From assembly GCA_947174735.1 (NCBI GenBank), contig CAMWKC010000065.1:1-9958 (forward strand): a stretch of 9,958 nt of DNA, read 5' to 3'. Shown here piece by piece: positions 1 to 5,969 of this stretch. Source of the DNA: an uncultured Porphyromonadaceae bacterium. Its GTDB lineage: Bacteria > Bacteroidota > Bacteroidia > Bacteroidales > Muribaculaceae. The stretch's first letter is position 1. Each line of letters starts with the position of its first letter. Position numbers and translations under genes: made by a program. The notes below the pieces were generated by a model. That model had not been told where the DNA came from, made no database searches, and saw only the letters and a program-made list of their open reading frames with translations.

Positions 1-842
1 ACCCTGATTGCGGCGCTATTGAAAGGCTGCGTATGTATTCACCTCAGTTGCGTGATACTGTCACGGTCGATGTCTGGTTACCTGAAAATTATGATGCCGG
101 TAGCGCTCGTCGTTATCCGGTAATATATATGCACGACGGACAGAATCTGTTTGACGCTTCGACTACCTGGAACGGTCAGTCCTGGGAGATGGACGCTACT
201 ACATGCCGTCTCATAAAGGAAGGCGAAATAACACCGCCCATAATAGTCGGTATTCATAGTGACGCCGCTACCCGCGTGTCACAGCTCATGCCTCAGCAGG
301 CAGTATCGGCTGCGGGACTTGACGAACTTATGGCTGAGGTACGTCTGAAGGGACAGCCGGTGGAAGGCGATAATTACGCTTCTTTTGTTGTCAATACGCT
401 TAAACCTGTCATAGATTATATCTATCCGACGCGTGCCGACCGTGATAATACGATGGTTATGGGTTCAAGTATGGGTGGACTGATGTCGTTGTATCTGATA
501 TGTCTTTATCCTGAGACGTTCGGGGGCGCCGGCTGTCTTTCGACTCATTGGTATGGTTCGCTTGATGCCGGTGATAGTTTCGGCAATGCTATGATGCGTT
601 TTGTCGAAACTTCGCTGCCTGATGCTTCTACTCACCGGCTGTATTTTGACCACGGCACAACTACAATTGATGCCTATTACGGCCCTTGGGAAGAAAAGGC
701 ACTCTCAATAGCACAAGATAAGGGATACGTTTCTCCTGTCAATCTTGACAGTTATGTAGACGAAGGAGCTCCTCATAATGAAGATGCATGGGCAGGACGT
801 GTTGACCGTCCTTTGCGCTTTCTGCTTGGTAAACGTAAATGA
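1..842 (+). CDS. Esterase-D-like alpha/beta hydrolase, 5' end outside the window
   Basis: This is a putative esterase of the Esterase D/Fes family (alpha/beta hydrolase fold), expected to hydrolyse ester bonds; its substrate cannot be told. Counting from the ATG at 33, HDGQN lies at residues 34-38 and the nucleophile elbow GSSMGG at 144-149, with Ser146 as the likely nucleophile. FDHGT follows at 205-209 (Asp206 is the likely acid) and the likely catalytic His is H248 in GAPHNED. The frame stays open upstream to position 3 and reads as family-like sequence (GAIERLR before MYSPQL), so the ATG at 33 is probably an internal Met and the true start lies left of the window. No signal peptide can be judged because the N-terminus is missing. 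The stop is TGA at 840-842, followed by a hairpin terminator shared with the convergent lipoprotein gene. The fold is sure; the substrate is unknown. Confidence 0.88.
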   Translation, partial: PDCGAIERLRMYSPQLRDTVTVDVWLPENYDAGSARRYPVIYMHDGQNLFDASTTWNGQSWEMDATTCRLIKEGEITPPIIVGIHSDAATRVSQLMPQQAVSAAGLDELMAEVRLKGQPVEGDNYASFVVNTLKPVIDYIYPTRADRDNTMVMGSSMGGLMSLYLICLYPETFGGAGCLSTHWYGSLDAGDSFGNAMMRFVETSLPDASTHRLYFDHGTTTIDAYYGPWEEKALSIAQDKGYVSPVNLDSYVDEGAPHNEDAWAGRVDRPLRFLLGKRK

Positions 843-856
843 TTATCTGTATCCGG

Positions 857-899
857 AAAAAATGAAAGGGAAATCCTCTCGGGTCTCCCTTTTATTTTT
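857..899. terminator. Bidirectional intrinsic terminator between convergent genes
   Basis: A 7-bp stem AAAGGGA (865-871) pairs with TCCCTTT (886-892) around a 14-nt loop. The + side is followed by a T-rich run (890-899). The - side is preceded by A6 (857-862), which gives U6 on the minus transcript. It sits between the stop of the esterase and the stop of the lipoprotein gene, where both transcripts need to end. Confidence 0.7.
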
Positions 900-915
900 A
901 TCGTCTGTTTGTCGT

Positions 916-1359
916 TTATTTGTCATAACCTAAAAAGCTGCCGTCAGGACTGAAATATAACTCCTGTCCGGTAAGAGTCTCGACTTCATACCCGTTATGC
1001 TCCTTCGAGATTTCATTAATACCAGCATTGTCAGCCATGTTGGCTACATAATCATCTATAGCTTCAGGATAAAAGCCTGTAGGAATTGTCTGTCCCATAG
1101 GGGCATCTACATCTTGCCATTCTCCCTGCTTATTGAAATCTACTTTGTGACCGTTAGCAAGAACTACGTCATACTCGTCCTTGTCCTTAGTTACGCTGAC
1201 CGTATTTACCGAAGGATAATATGTAGTCAGGAATGTCTTTGCTGCTGCCGGCAATTCATTATATGATAGCGGCTCGTCCTTATCATCGCTACAGCTCCAC
1301 AGTGATATTGCCAAAATACCGCCTAACAGTATCGGCAAAAATTTTAAAAACTTTTTCAT
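916..1359 (-). CDS. PepSY-like (putative beta-lactamase-inhibitor-like) lipoprotein
   Basis: This is a 147-aa exported lipoprotein. The N-terminus has a basic MKKFLKF start, a hydrophobic core (residues 8-20) and a lipobox LWSC with the lipidated Cys at 23. The SDDKDE that follows resembles the acidic export signal that sends Bacteroidetes lipoproteins to the cell surface. The mature part looks like two PepSY-like units (PF11396 type). Unit one, about residues 36-85, has an LPAAAKTFLTTYYP helix followed by a DEYDVVLANGHKVDFNKQGEW hairpin. Unit two, about 93-147, repeats helix plus hairpin and ends ELYFSPDGSFLGYDK. Family members are common, often in several copies, in gut Bacteroidales; their role is not established, and the 'inhibitor' name rests on fold similarity. 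The gene stands alone, convergent with the esterase and divergent from the amidase. No clear Shine-Dalgarno or promoter was found upstream. Confidence 0.8.
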   Translation of the reverse strand: MKKFLKFLPILLGGILAISLWSCSDDKDEPLSYNELPAAAKTFLTTYYPSVNTVSVTKDKDEYDVVLANGHKVDFNKQGEWQDVDAPMGQTIPTGFYPEAIDDYVANMADNAGINEISKEHNGYEVETLTGQELYFSPDGSFLGYDK

Positions 1360-1518
1360 AGCATTTACTTTTTAATTGAGGATAATTATTTTACGCGCCT
1401 TTTCTTCTGTCTTGATTTTATTATAAAACATCTTTTCTGACGTTATGGTTCGTATCTGCTCCTGATACTCTCAATAATTGCTGACCGTACAGGATTAGGA
1501 AGTATGTTGTGAATTGTG

Positions 1519-1526
1519 TAACTTTG
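1519..1526 (+). promoter_or_regulatory. Bacteroidetes-type -7 box upstream of the amidase
   Basis: TAACTTTG matches the TAnnTTTG -7 element of the Bacteroidetes primary sigma factor. It lies 72 nt upstream of the amidase ATG. No convincing TTTG was found at the -33 distance, so this is a candidate only. The rest of the 1360-1597 gap between the divergent genes shows no gene or other signal. Confidence 0.45.
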
Positions 1527-1597
1527 TAGAATAGTCGGAGAAGCTTCTCCGCCTTGACCTCTATTATATAACTGTTTTATAAAAGGAAATAACGGAT

Positions 1598-2287
1598 ATG
1601 AAGAAATGGGTGTGGATTTTGATGTCGGTTACGGTTATAGCTGTCATAACTATAGCAGGTGTTTATATTAATAGTATTTATATTAATAGACGCAAGCCTA
1701 CTGGTATTTCGGGCAATGAATTGTTATTGAATATGATTCGTCAGGGGGACCCGAGATGGTATAAATCCGGTAAATACTGGGTTAGGGAACAATATACAGA
1801 GAATCTGTATTTTAATGGTAACGAAGTAAAAGGCGTTGTACTTCATCATACAGCAGCTGCCGGTAGCGCGGAAGATGTGGCTAACGTTATGTGTCGTCCG
1901 GGTCACAAAGTAAGTTGTCATGTGGTAATTGACAAAGACGGCACAAGATATGTTTTAGCTGAGCCGACAGATATTACGTGGCACGCCGGATATTCAAAAT
2001 TAGGCAACCGTTTTAAAGCCAACGAGTTTACTATCGGAATCGAGTTTCATGGCAATACTCTGGAGGCCCCCTTGACCGAAGCACAGATAGAGAGTGCCAT
2101 AGAATATCTTAAACCTATAATCAAGCAATACAAAATCCCGGCCGAAAACATTGTTACTCATCAGATGATACGAGACGCATATAGAGAAGCTGTACCTTCT
2201 AACAAGAAAGCCTGGCCGAAGGTAGATATTACGCCGGAAGAATACGAAAGAGTCTTAAAGGCATTAAAAGAAGCCGAGGTAATATAA
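1598..2287 (+). CDS. Membrane-anchored N-acetylmuramoyl-L-alanine amidase (Amidase_2/PGRP fold)
   Basis: This is a 229-aa zinc amidase expected to cut the bond between N-acetylmuramic acid and L-Ala in peptidoglycan. Residues 4-27 are a hydrophobic segment after MKKW with no lipobox, so it is a signal anchor or uncleaved signal placing the enzyme in the periplasm. The catalytic domain runs from about 76 to 225. VVLHHTA carries the first zinc ligand (H83), VSCHVVIDKDG at 105-115 is the conserved central strand, and WHAG is at 128-131. GIEFHGN is at 147-153, VTHQMIRD carries H188, and D210 in WPKVD is at the position of the third ligand. All ligands are present, so it should be active. The single domain with no added wall-binding repeats resembles T7-lysozyme/AmpD-type enzymes. 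A GGA-containing stretch (AAAGGAAATAACGGAT) precedes the ATG. It is probably monocistronic. It could act in recycling or remodelling; the sequence does not say which. Confidence 0.88.
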   Translation: MKKWVWILMSVTVIAVITIAGVYINSIYINRRKPTGISGNELLLNMIRQGDPRWYKSGKYWVREQYTENLYFNGNEVKGVVLHHTAAAGSAEDVANVMCRPGHKVSCHVVIDKDGTRYVLAEPTDITWHAGYSKLGNRFKANEFTIGIEFHGNTLEAPLTEAQIESAIEYLKPIIKQYKIPAENIVTHQMIRDAYREAVPSNKKAWPKVDITPEEYERVLKALKEAEVI

Positions 2288-2320
2288 ACGATTATCACTT
2301 TGATATCTCGGTAGTTTTTT
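2274..2320 (+). terminator. Weak candidate terminator overlapping the end of the amidase gene
   Basis: CCGAG (2274-2278, inside the last codons) can pair with CTCGG (2307-2311), with possible extra pairing of ATAT on each side. TAG and then six T (2315-2320) follow. The stem is short and the loop long, so this is tentative. Confidence 0.35.
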
Positions 2321-2387
2321 GACCTGTACATAGTAACTCTGTATAATATTGATGATTTTTGAGGCCTTAATCAAATTTTAACTAGAT

Positions 2388-2420
2388 TGTTTCGTATATG
2401 GGAAACATATTATAACTTTG
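2388..2420 (+). promoter_or_regulatory. Promoter and candidate operator of the HTH/DUF3791/DUF3990 cassette
   Basis: TAACTTTG (2413-2420) is a good TAnnTTTG -7 box, and a TTT-containing stretch about 20 nt upstream (2390-2392) is a weak -33 match. Between them lies an inverted repeat, TGTTTC (2388-2393) and GAAACA (2402-2407), 6-bp arms with an 8-nt spacer. A repressor bound there would block RNA polymerase, which fits autoregulation by the HTH protein encoded just downstream. Transcription would start about 7 nt after the box, leaving a very short leader before the ATG at 2435. Operator function is inference. Confidence 0.45.
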
Positions 2421-2434
2421 TAAAAAAGAAATGT

Positions 2435-2863
2435 ATGAAGGATAAACTTGATAAAATTGGTAAGCTTTTCAGTCAGAGAAGAGTTGAACTTGGTCTGACA
2501 CAGAGTGAGGTTGGGGCCAGAATAGGAGTAGGGCGTGCAACTATTTCCAAAATCGAAAGCGGGAAGGGGCTGACATTTGATACTATCAATCGTATGGCTA
2601 AGGCGCTTGACGCCAATGTCTCTGTTACTCTTACTCCCAAAGTATCTCAGGGGAAGGAGGTAATTGAGTATATAGTCACTGCTATCAATGAATTTGCCAA
2701 AAGGAACTTCCTTACAGTAAAAGAAGCATCAAACTACCTTTTACGATTCAAAGGAATAGAGTTTCTTGAAAATTGTTATGCTGCCGAACATACCTTGTCA
2801 GTAAATGACTGGGTGGAGGATATAACCGCTATATGTAAACGTAACGGAGGAGGAATAGGATGA
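2435..2863 (+). CDS. Xre-family HTH regulator fused to a DUF3791-like domain (antitoxin-type protein)
   Basis: From the ATG at 2435 this is 142 aa. Residues 6-65 are a Cro/CI-type helix-turn-helix: LTQSEVGARIGVGRATISKI is the classic helix pair, with recognition helix around 31-43. Residues about 74-138 resemble DUF3791, with the typical spacing of YIVTAINEF, LTVKEASNYL and LENCYAAEHTLSVNDWVEDI. DUF3791 proteins are usually encoded next to DUF3990 genes, and here a DUF3990-like remnant follows directly. The likely role is autorepressor and partner of the toxin-like protein. The frame is open back to a TTG at 2387, but the promoter box lies inside that extension and its translation looks non-family, so ATG 2435 is chosen. 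The stop overlaps the next gene's ATG (ATGA at 2860-2863), which implies translational coupling. Its frame is intact although its partner is broken. Confidence 0.8.
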   Translation: MKDKLDKIGKLFSQRRVELGLTQSEVGARIGVGRATISKIESGKGLTFDTINRMAKALDANVSVTLTPKVSQGKEVIEYIVTAINEFAKRNFLTVKEASNYLLRFKGIEFLENCYAAEHTLSVNDWVEDITAICKRNGGGIG

Positions 2864-3009
2864 AACTTTATCACGGATCTAATGTAATTTTTCCAGGATG
2901 GCTACATTTCAATATTAGAATTGGTGAGACGCTTGGAATATAAAGAGTTAAGCATACAATATTTTTTCATAATGTTAAAGCTATAAGTTATTTGAATCGT
3001 GTATTATGA
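2860..3009 (+). pseudogene. Collapsed DUF3990-like toxin gene (internal deletion plus frameshift)
   Basis: A strong Shine-Dalgarno (GGAGGAGG, 2846-2853) precedes ATG 2860, which opens with MKLYHGSNVI, the characteristic start of DUF3990 proteins. After about ten codons the match jumps to the second frame. From 2891 this reads FQDGYISILELVRRLEYKEL and then SIQYFF, typical of the family's C-terminus. At the T6 tract (2962-2967) it returns to the first frame as HNVKAISYLNRVL, ending at TGA 3007-3009, which overlaps the next ATG. About 50 codons remain of what I recall as a family length near 150-170 aa, so the central two thirds are gone. As read, translation from 2860 stops at TAA 2941-2943 after 27 aa. 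I recall DUF3990 as related to ADP-ribosyltransferase folds, and the LYHGS motif is consistent with this. If so, the remnant cannot be active. Confidence 0.78.
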
Positions 3010-3236
3010 CTAAAGAAAAGAATTTTCAATTTCTTCTTGAGGCTATATCTACTGATATAATAGGATGGCTTATAAGAGATAATGGACTTTCTCTAAGTGA
3101 AGCTATCTCTACCTGGTATAATTCTGAGACATTTGAAAAGGTATCTGAACCTAAAACTGGAATGTACATAGAAAGTCCTGCATACAATTATGATTTTTTG
3201 AAACGTGAACTTCTAACCGGTCGATTTCAGGTATAA
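3006..3236 (+). CDS. Small conserved-type protein, third gene of the HTH/DUF3990 cassette
   Basis: This is a 76-aa soluble protein with no signal or membrane segment. It has an N-terminal helix-rich part (FQFLLEAISTDIIGWLIRDN), then GLSLSEAISTWYNSETFEKV, and a C-terminal part with TGMYIESPAYNYDFLKREL. I recognise this as the type of small protein that commonly follows DUF3990 genes in Bacteroidales; I know no established name or function for it. Its ATG overlaps the TGA of the decayed toxin gene (ATGA, 3006-3009) and it has no Shine-Dalgarno of its own. It was therefore probably expressed by translational coupling, and the premature stop at 2941 in the toxin remnant may reduce its expression. 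An antitoxin or accessory role is inference from position. The frame is intact. Confidence 0.7.
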   Translation: MTKEKNFQFLLEAISTDIIGWLIRDNGLSLSEAISTWYNSETFEKVSEPKTGMYIESPAYNYDFLKRELLTGRFQV

Positions 3237-3265
3237 AATCGAATAGATTGATTAAGAGATTATTA

Positions 3266-3396
3266 GAGGCTGTTGCAAAATACCCTCTTTGTAGGGACAT
3301 GCCTTTGGTATGTTGGTATAAGTAATTGATTCTCAATTCAACATATCACCTATATGTCCTTACAAATATTATGTCATCGAGTTTTGCAACAGCCTC
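3266..3396. mobile_element. 131-bp MITE-like inverted-repeat element
   Basis: The perfect 15-bp terminal repeat GAGGCTGTTGCAAAA (3266-3280) is mirrored by TTTTGCAACAGCCTC (3382-3396). Inner arms also pair: 3288-3300 (TTTGTAGGGACAT) with 3354-3366 at 12 of 13 positions, TATGTTG with CAACATA, and AATTGA with TCAATT near the centre. The whole element can therefore fold as one long imperfect hairpin. It has no gene. The core CTGTTGCAAA resembles ends of several IS families (IS6-type among them), but no clean target-site duplication was found, so the parent transposase cannot be named. It lies 29 nt after the 76-aa gene, between convergent genes, and may also act as a terminator. Confidence 0.65.
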
Positions 3397-3449
3397 ATTG
3401 GTATTTGGATAATATCTTTACTATCCAGTGTAAATAAGTGTATACATTC

Positions 3450-5963
3450 TTACGAAAGGTTCTGTAATGTTGTCTCAATATCTATCTTGCGGAGATAATC
3501 AGTTAACTTGGCATAGTCTCGTTTATATTTCCAGTGTTCTAACTCCGGGAATACAATAGTTCGTGGATTATCTTCAAGTATCTGGACATCTTCATATTTC
3601 TGTGCTAACTTTTGAGCTTGTGATTTAGATGGTGCCGTAACTTCTACTATAAGCTTGTGATCGCCCAAGAATCCAATCCATAGGATGTATTTATTGTATT
3701 CTTTTAGGAGCCGGATGTCGTTACCGAAAACATCTCCGATAGCTTGAAACATGGATTTTTGGTTTTCATCGTTGTACTGGAAATTAAACTCCTTTACTAA
3801 TTGTGCTGCTATTTGTGCTCTTTCAGTATCAAGAGCGATCTTAGCATATTGCTGTCTTGGCTGCGCAAGCATGATATGGCCATTATACCAATACACTCTG
3901 AAAACCTTTTTATTTCTTTCTTCATTTTCAGCCATCCAATCATAAATTTTGGATTTGTTACGGAGAGTTTCAATAGCATAGTGAAATCCCCATTCTTGGT
4001 CGTGTGTGGCTGCTGGCCATACTTTAGGGGCTGGAGCATTATCAATAGACGCCTGAAGACTGAGTTTTATTCCTTCTAAATCTGTGGCGGAGGCAGCCGA
4101 TACTATAACCTGTCGCACCCTTTCGTTGGATGCTAAAAGATTCTTTAAATATTTATTTGTCTCAGCTCGTTCCGTTATATATTGTTGATTGATTTCATTC
4201 CAAGTATATAGACAACTTACAATAGCGCGTATCAAGATGTGATTTGTACGAAACTCTGGGGATATACCTTTTGCATCAAACATCATTGCAGCGTTTTTAT
4301 AAGCATGTCTGAAGTCTTCAAGATTCATCGTTGGAGAGTAAAAGAACGTCACCATACCCTTGAAAAACGGATGATTTTCGGCCTCGATAAAAAGATCTTC
4401 CCAATCAGGATTTTCAGCTATTCTTCTTGCCTTCTCAACCTCCTCTACAATTGCTCGGTTCTCTTTTTCGGTAGAATCAGCTTTGCTATAAATAGATAAT
4501 GCAGAGTAGAATGTGGCAGTCTTATCTTTTAGACATTGACCAATCCAAGTGGCCATTGCGTCAAACTTACGTATTAACGATGCCATTGGTTGCAAACCGT
4601 CAATATTTGTGTTTTCAATAATGTTCCATACTACTCTCATCCATTTATTATAATCTTCCGGATTAAAATTTGGTATATGTTCAATAAAGGCAATGGTTGC
4701 CCCGAGAGCGATCATCTTAACATGCGTATTCTTAGTGGCGGCATTACAGTAAAAGTCATCACCCATTTCCGGATTTGTTTTTTCCCATACAGGCAGCATC
4801 CTTTTATAGATGTGTTTATCGGTCAAGTCGTAATCATACAATATATCGAGTACCTTATCCAGAAGAAGAATGTTTTCCGGATTTTTTGAGAGAATATCTT
4901 CAAAGATTTTGAATCCAAGATATTGTTTTGTTCCGATATTTGCTTCTGAATTCGTGTATAACGCAGCGATGGTCTTATCTGACCGCATGTCTTTGTCTGA
5001 AATATCAGAGGCAGAATCCACAATAAATCTGCAACTAAAGAATCGAGTGAAAAAACTCATCATCGAGTCATCAAATTCTTCTGATTCTTTTTTCCAAAAT
5101 AAATCTACCCATTTGGCATCAAGTTTAACAGAGAAATTAAAGTCGAATGTCACCAATTCATCTATGCCTTTTTTGAACAGAGTGACCTTTTGTTTAAAAG
5201 CGGGATAGTCGGAATTCGCAATGAAATTTATGAGGTCTGCCTTGAAATTTTCAAATGGTGAAAGTTGGAGTCCTCTTGCGTTCATCTTTATGTAAAGTTC
5301 CTCAGAAAGATTGAAGACTCCTAAGGATTTGACATAGAATCTTATGTGTTCTAATGAATCAAACAAGTCATGACGTTCCGCTTTAATGTATCTATTATGA
5401 ATGTCATCGAGTGTATTTAACATAGCGCAGACTGTACTGTCGCGATCGAATGATTTAAAATACCATTTCACATTCCTAAGACATTCAGAAGGTTTCTGTC
5501 CATTTTTATAGGAGAAGCTAAAATTTGCTAATTTGTGACAGAAAAGAGTTGCCGTAGTACGGGTTTCGTACACAAATTTACGTAGTAAATTTCTAACACG
5601 ATCAGACTCTTCTGTAGAATCCTGTAGTTCAGCACAGGTTATATACCAATACAAAAGGAAAAGGGTCGTGAGACGCTGTTGGCCATCAAGAAGTTCGAGG
5701 ACATAATCGGTACCTTTACTGGCAACTATTCCATATATGAAGTTCAAGTCACATTCTTTTTTTTCGATGAGGCATTCAAATAGCTCATTCAAAAAGGTCT
5801 GGCGAACGTATGTGGAATGATCGTCAGTGCGACCTTGTGCATAAGGACGTTGAATACGAGGTATAACAAGTGCCGACAGCGGAACTTGTGTTTTAGCGTC
5901 AAGATCAACATTTCCGTTAAGTAGTGAAAGTAAGGAATATGTAATGTTATTATCTTTTTCCAT
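3450..5963 (-). CDS. Large DUF262 (GmrS-like) protein without recognisable nuclease domain
   Basis: This is an 837-aa cytoplasmic protein. The N-terminal DUF262 domain (about 30-250) has IPRIQRPYAQGR at 34-45, where many relatives have IQRDYAQGR. It also has FIYGIV at 75-80, the DGQQR signature at 93-97 (DGQQRLTTLFLLY) and the downstream MNARGLQLSPFENFKADL element at about 227-244. DUF262 is the ParB/sulfiredoxin-like, nucleotide-using half of GmrSD, BrxU and SspE, which restrict phage DNA carrying modified bases or backbones. The middle part includes WMRVVWNIIENTNIDG (about 451-466) and AENHPFFKG (about 528-536), which I recall from long members of this subfamily. The last 150 residues look like a separate alpha/beta domain I cannot name. 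No DUF1524 HNH motif is present, although an EHIP at 438-441 superficially resembles one. The start lies 6 nt after the upstream gene's TAA, so the two are co-transcribed and probably act together. Confidence 0.85.
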   Translation of the reverse strand: MEKDNNITYSLLSLLNGNVDLDAKTQVPLSALVIPRIQRPYAQGRTDDHSTYVRQTFLNELFECLIEKKECDLNFIYGIVASKGTDYVLELLDGQQRLTTLFLLYWYITCAELQDSTEESDRVRNLLRKFVYETRTTATLFCHKLANFSFSYKNGQKPSECLRNVKWYFKSFDRDSTVCAMLNTLDDIHNRYIKAERHDLFDSLEHIRFYVKSLGVFNLSEELYIKMNARGLQLSPFENFKADLINFIANSDYPAFKQKVTLFKKGIDELVTFDFNFSVKLDAKWVDLFWKKESEEFDDSMMSFFTRFFSCRFIVDSASDISDKDMRSDKTIAALYTNSEANIGTKQYLGFKIFEDILSKNPENILLLDKVLDILYDYDLTDKHIYKRMLPVWEKTNPEMGDDFYCNAATKNTHVKMIALGATIAFIEHIPNFNPEDYNKWMRVVWNIIENTNIDGLQPMASLIRKFDAMATWIGQCLKDKTATFYSALSIYSKADSTEKENRAIVEEVEKARRIAENPDWEDLFIEAENHPFFKGMVTFFYSPTMNLEDFRHAYKNAAMMFDAKGISPEFRTNHILIRAIVSCLYTWNEINQQYITERAETNKYLKNLLASNERVRQVIVSAASATDLEGIKLSLQASIDNAPAPKVWPAATHDQEWGFHYAIETLRNKSKIYDWMAENEERNKKVFRVYWYNGHIMLAQPRQQYAKIALDTERAQIAAQLVKEFNFQYNDENQKSMFQAIGDVFGNDIRLLKEYNKYILWIGFLGDHKLIVEVTAPSKSQAQKLAQKYEDVQILEDNPRTIVFPELEHWKYKRDYAKLTDYLRKIDIETTLQNLS

Positions 5964-5969
5964 AATGTT

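Noticed and set aside
33..35. ATG at 33 as the start of the esterase
   Set aside because: The frame is open to the window edge and the upstream residues (GAIERLR) continue the family-like N-terminal strand, so the gene is taken as truncated by the window.
2387..2434. TTG-initiated N-terminal extension of the HTH protein
   Set aside because: A promoter -7 box lies inside it, the start codon is non-ATG, and the HTH fold begins naturally after ATG 2435.
2962..2967. Programmed frameshift at the T6 tract of the DUF3990-like remnant
   Set aside because: The large internal deletion already breaks the gene and its reading frame upstream, so an accidental base loss is the simpler reading.
3266..3396. 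IS6/IS26-type insertion based on the CTGTTGCAAA core
   Set aside because: The 8-bp flanks (GATTATTA and ATTGGTAT) do not match, there is no transposase, and the outermost bases differ, so the family is left open.
3406..3427. TGGATA/TATCCA hairpin as terminator of the DUF262 operon
   Set aside because: The stem is only 6 bp with a 10-nt loop, and no U-tract follows on the minus strand.
4635..4650. EHIP (residues 438-441) in the 837-aa protein as a DUF1524 HNH motif
   Set aside because: There is no downstream N-L-T-L...N...K block, and the surrounding IENT-type sequence belongs to the long DUF262 subfamily's middle region.
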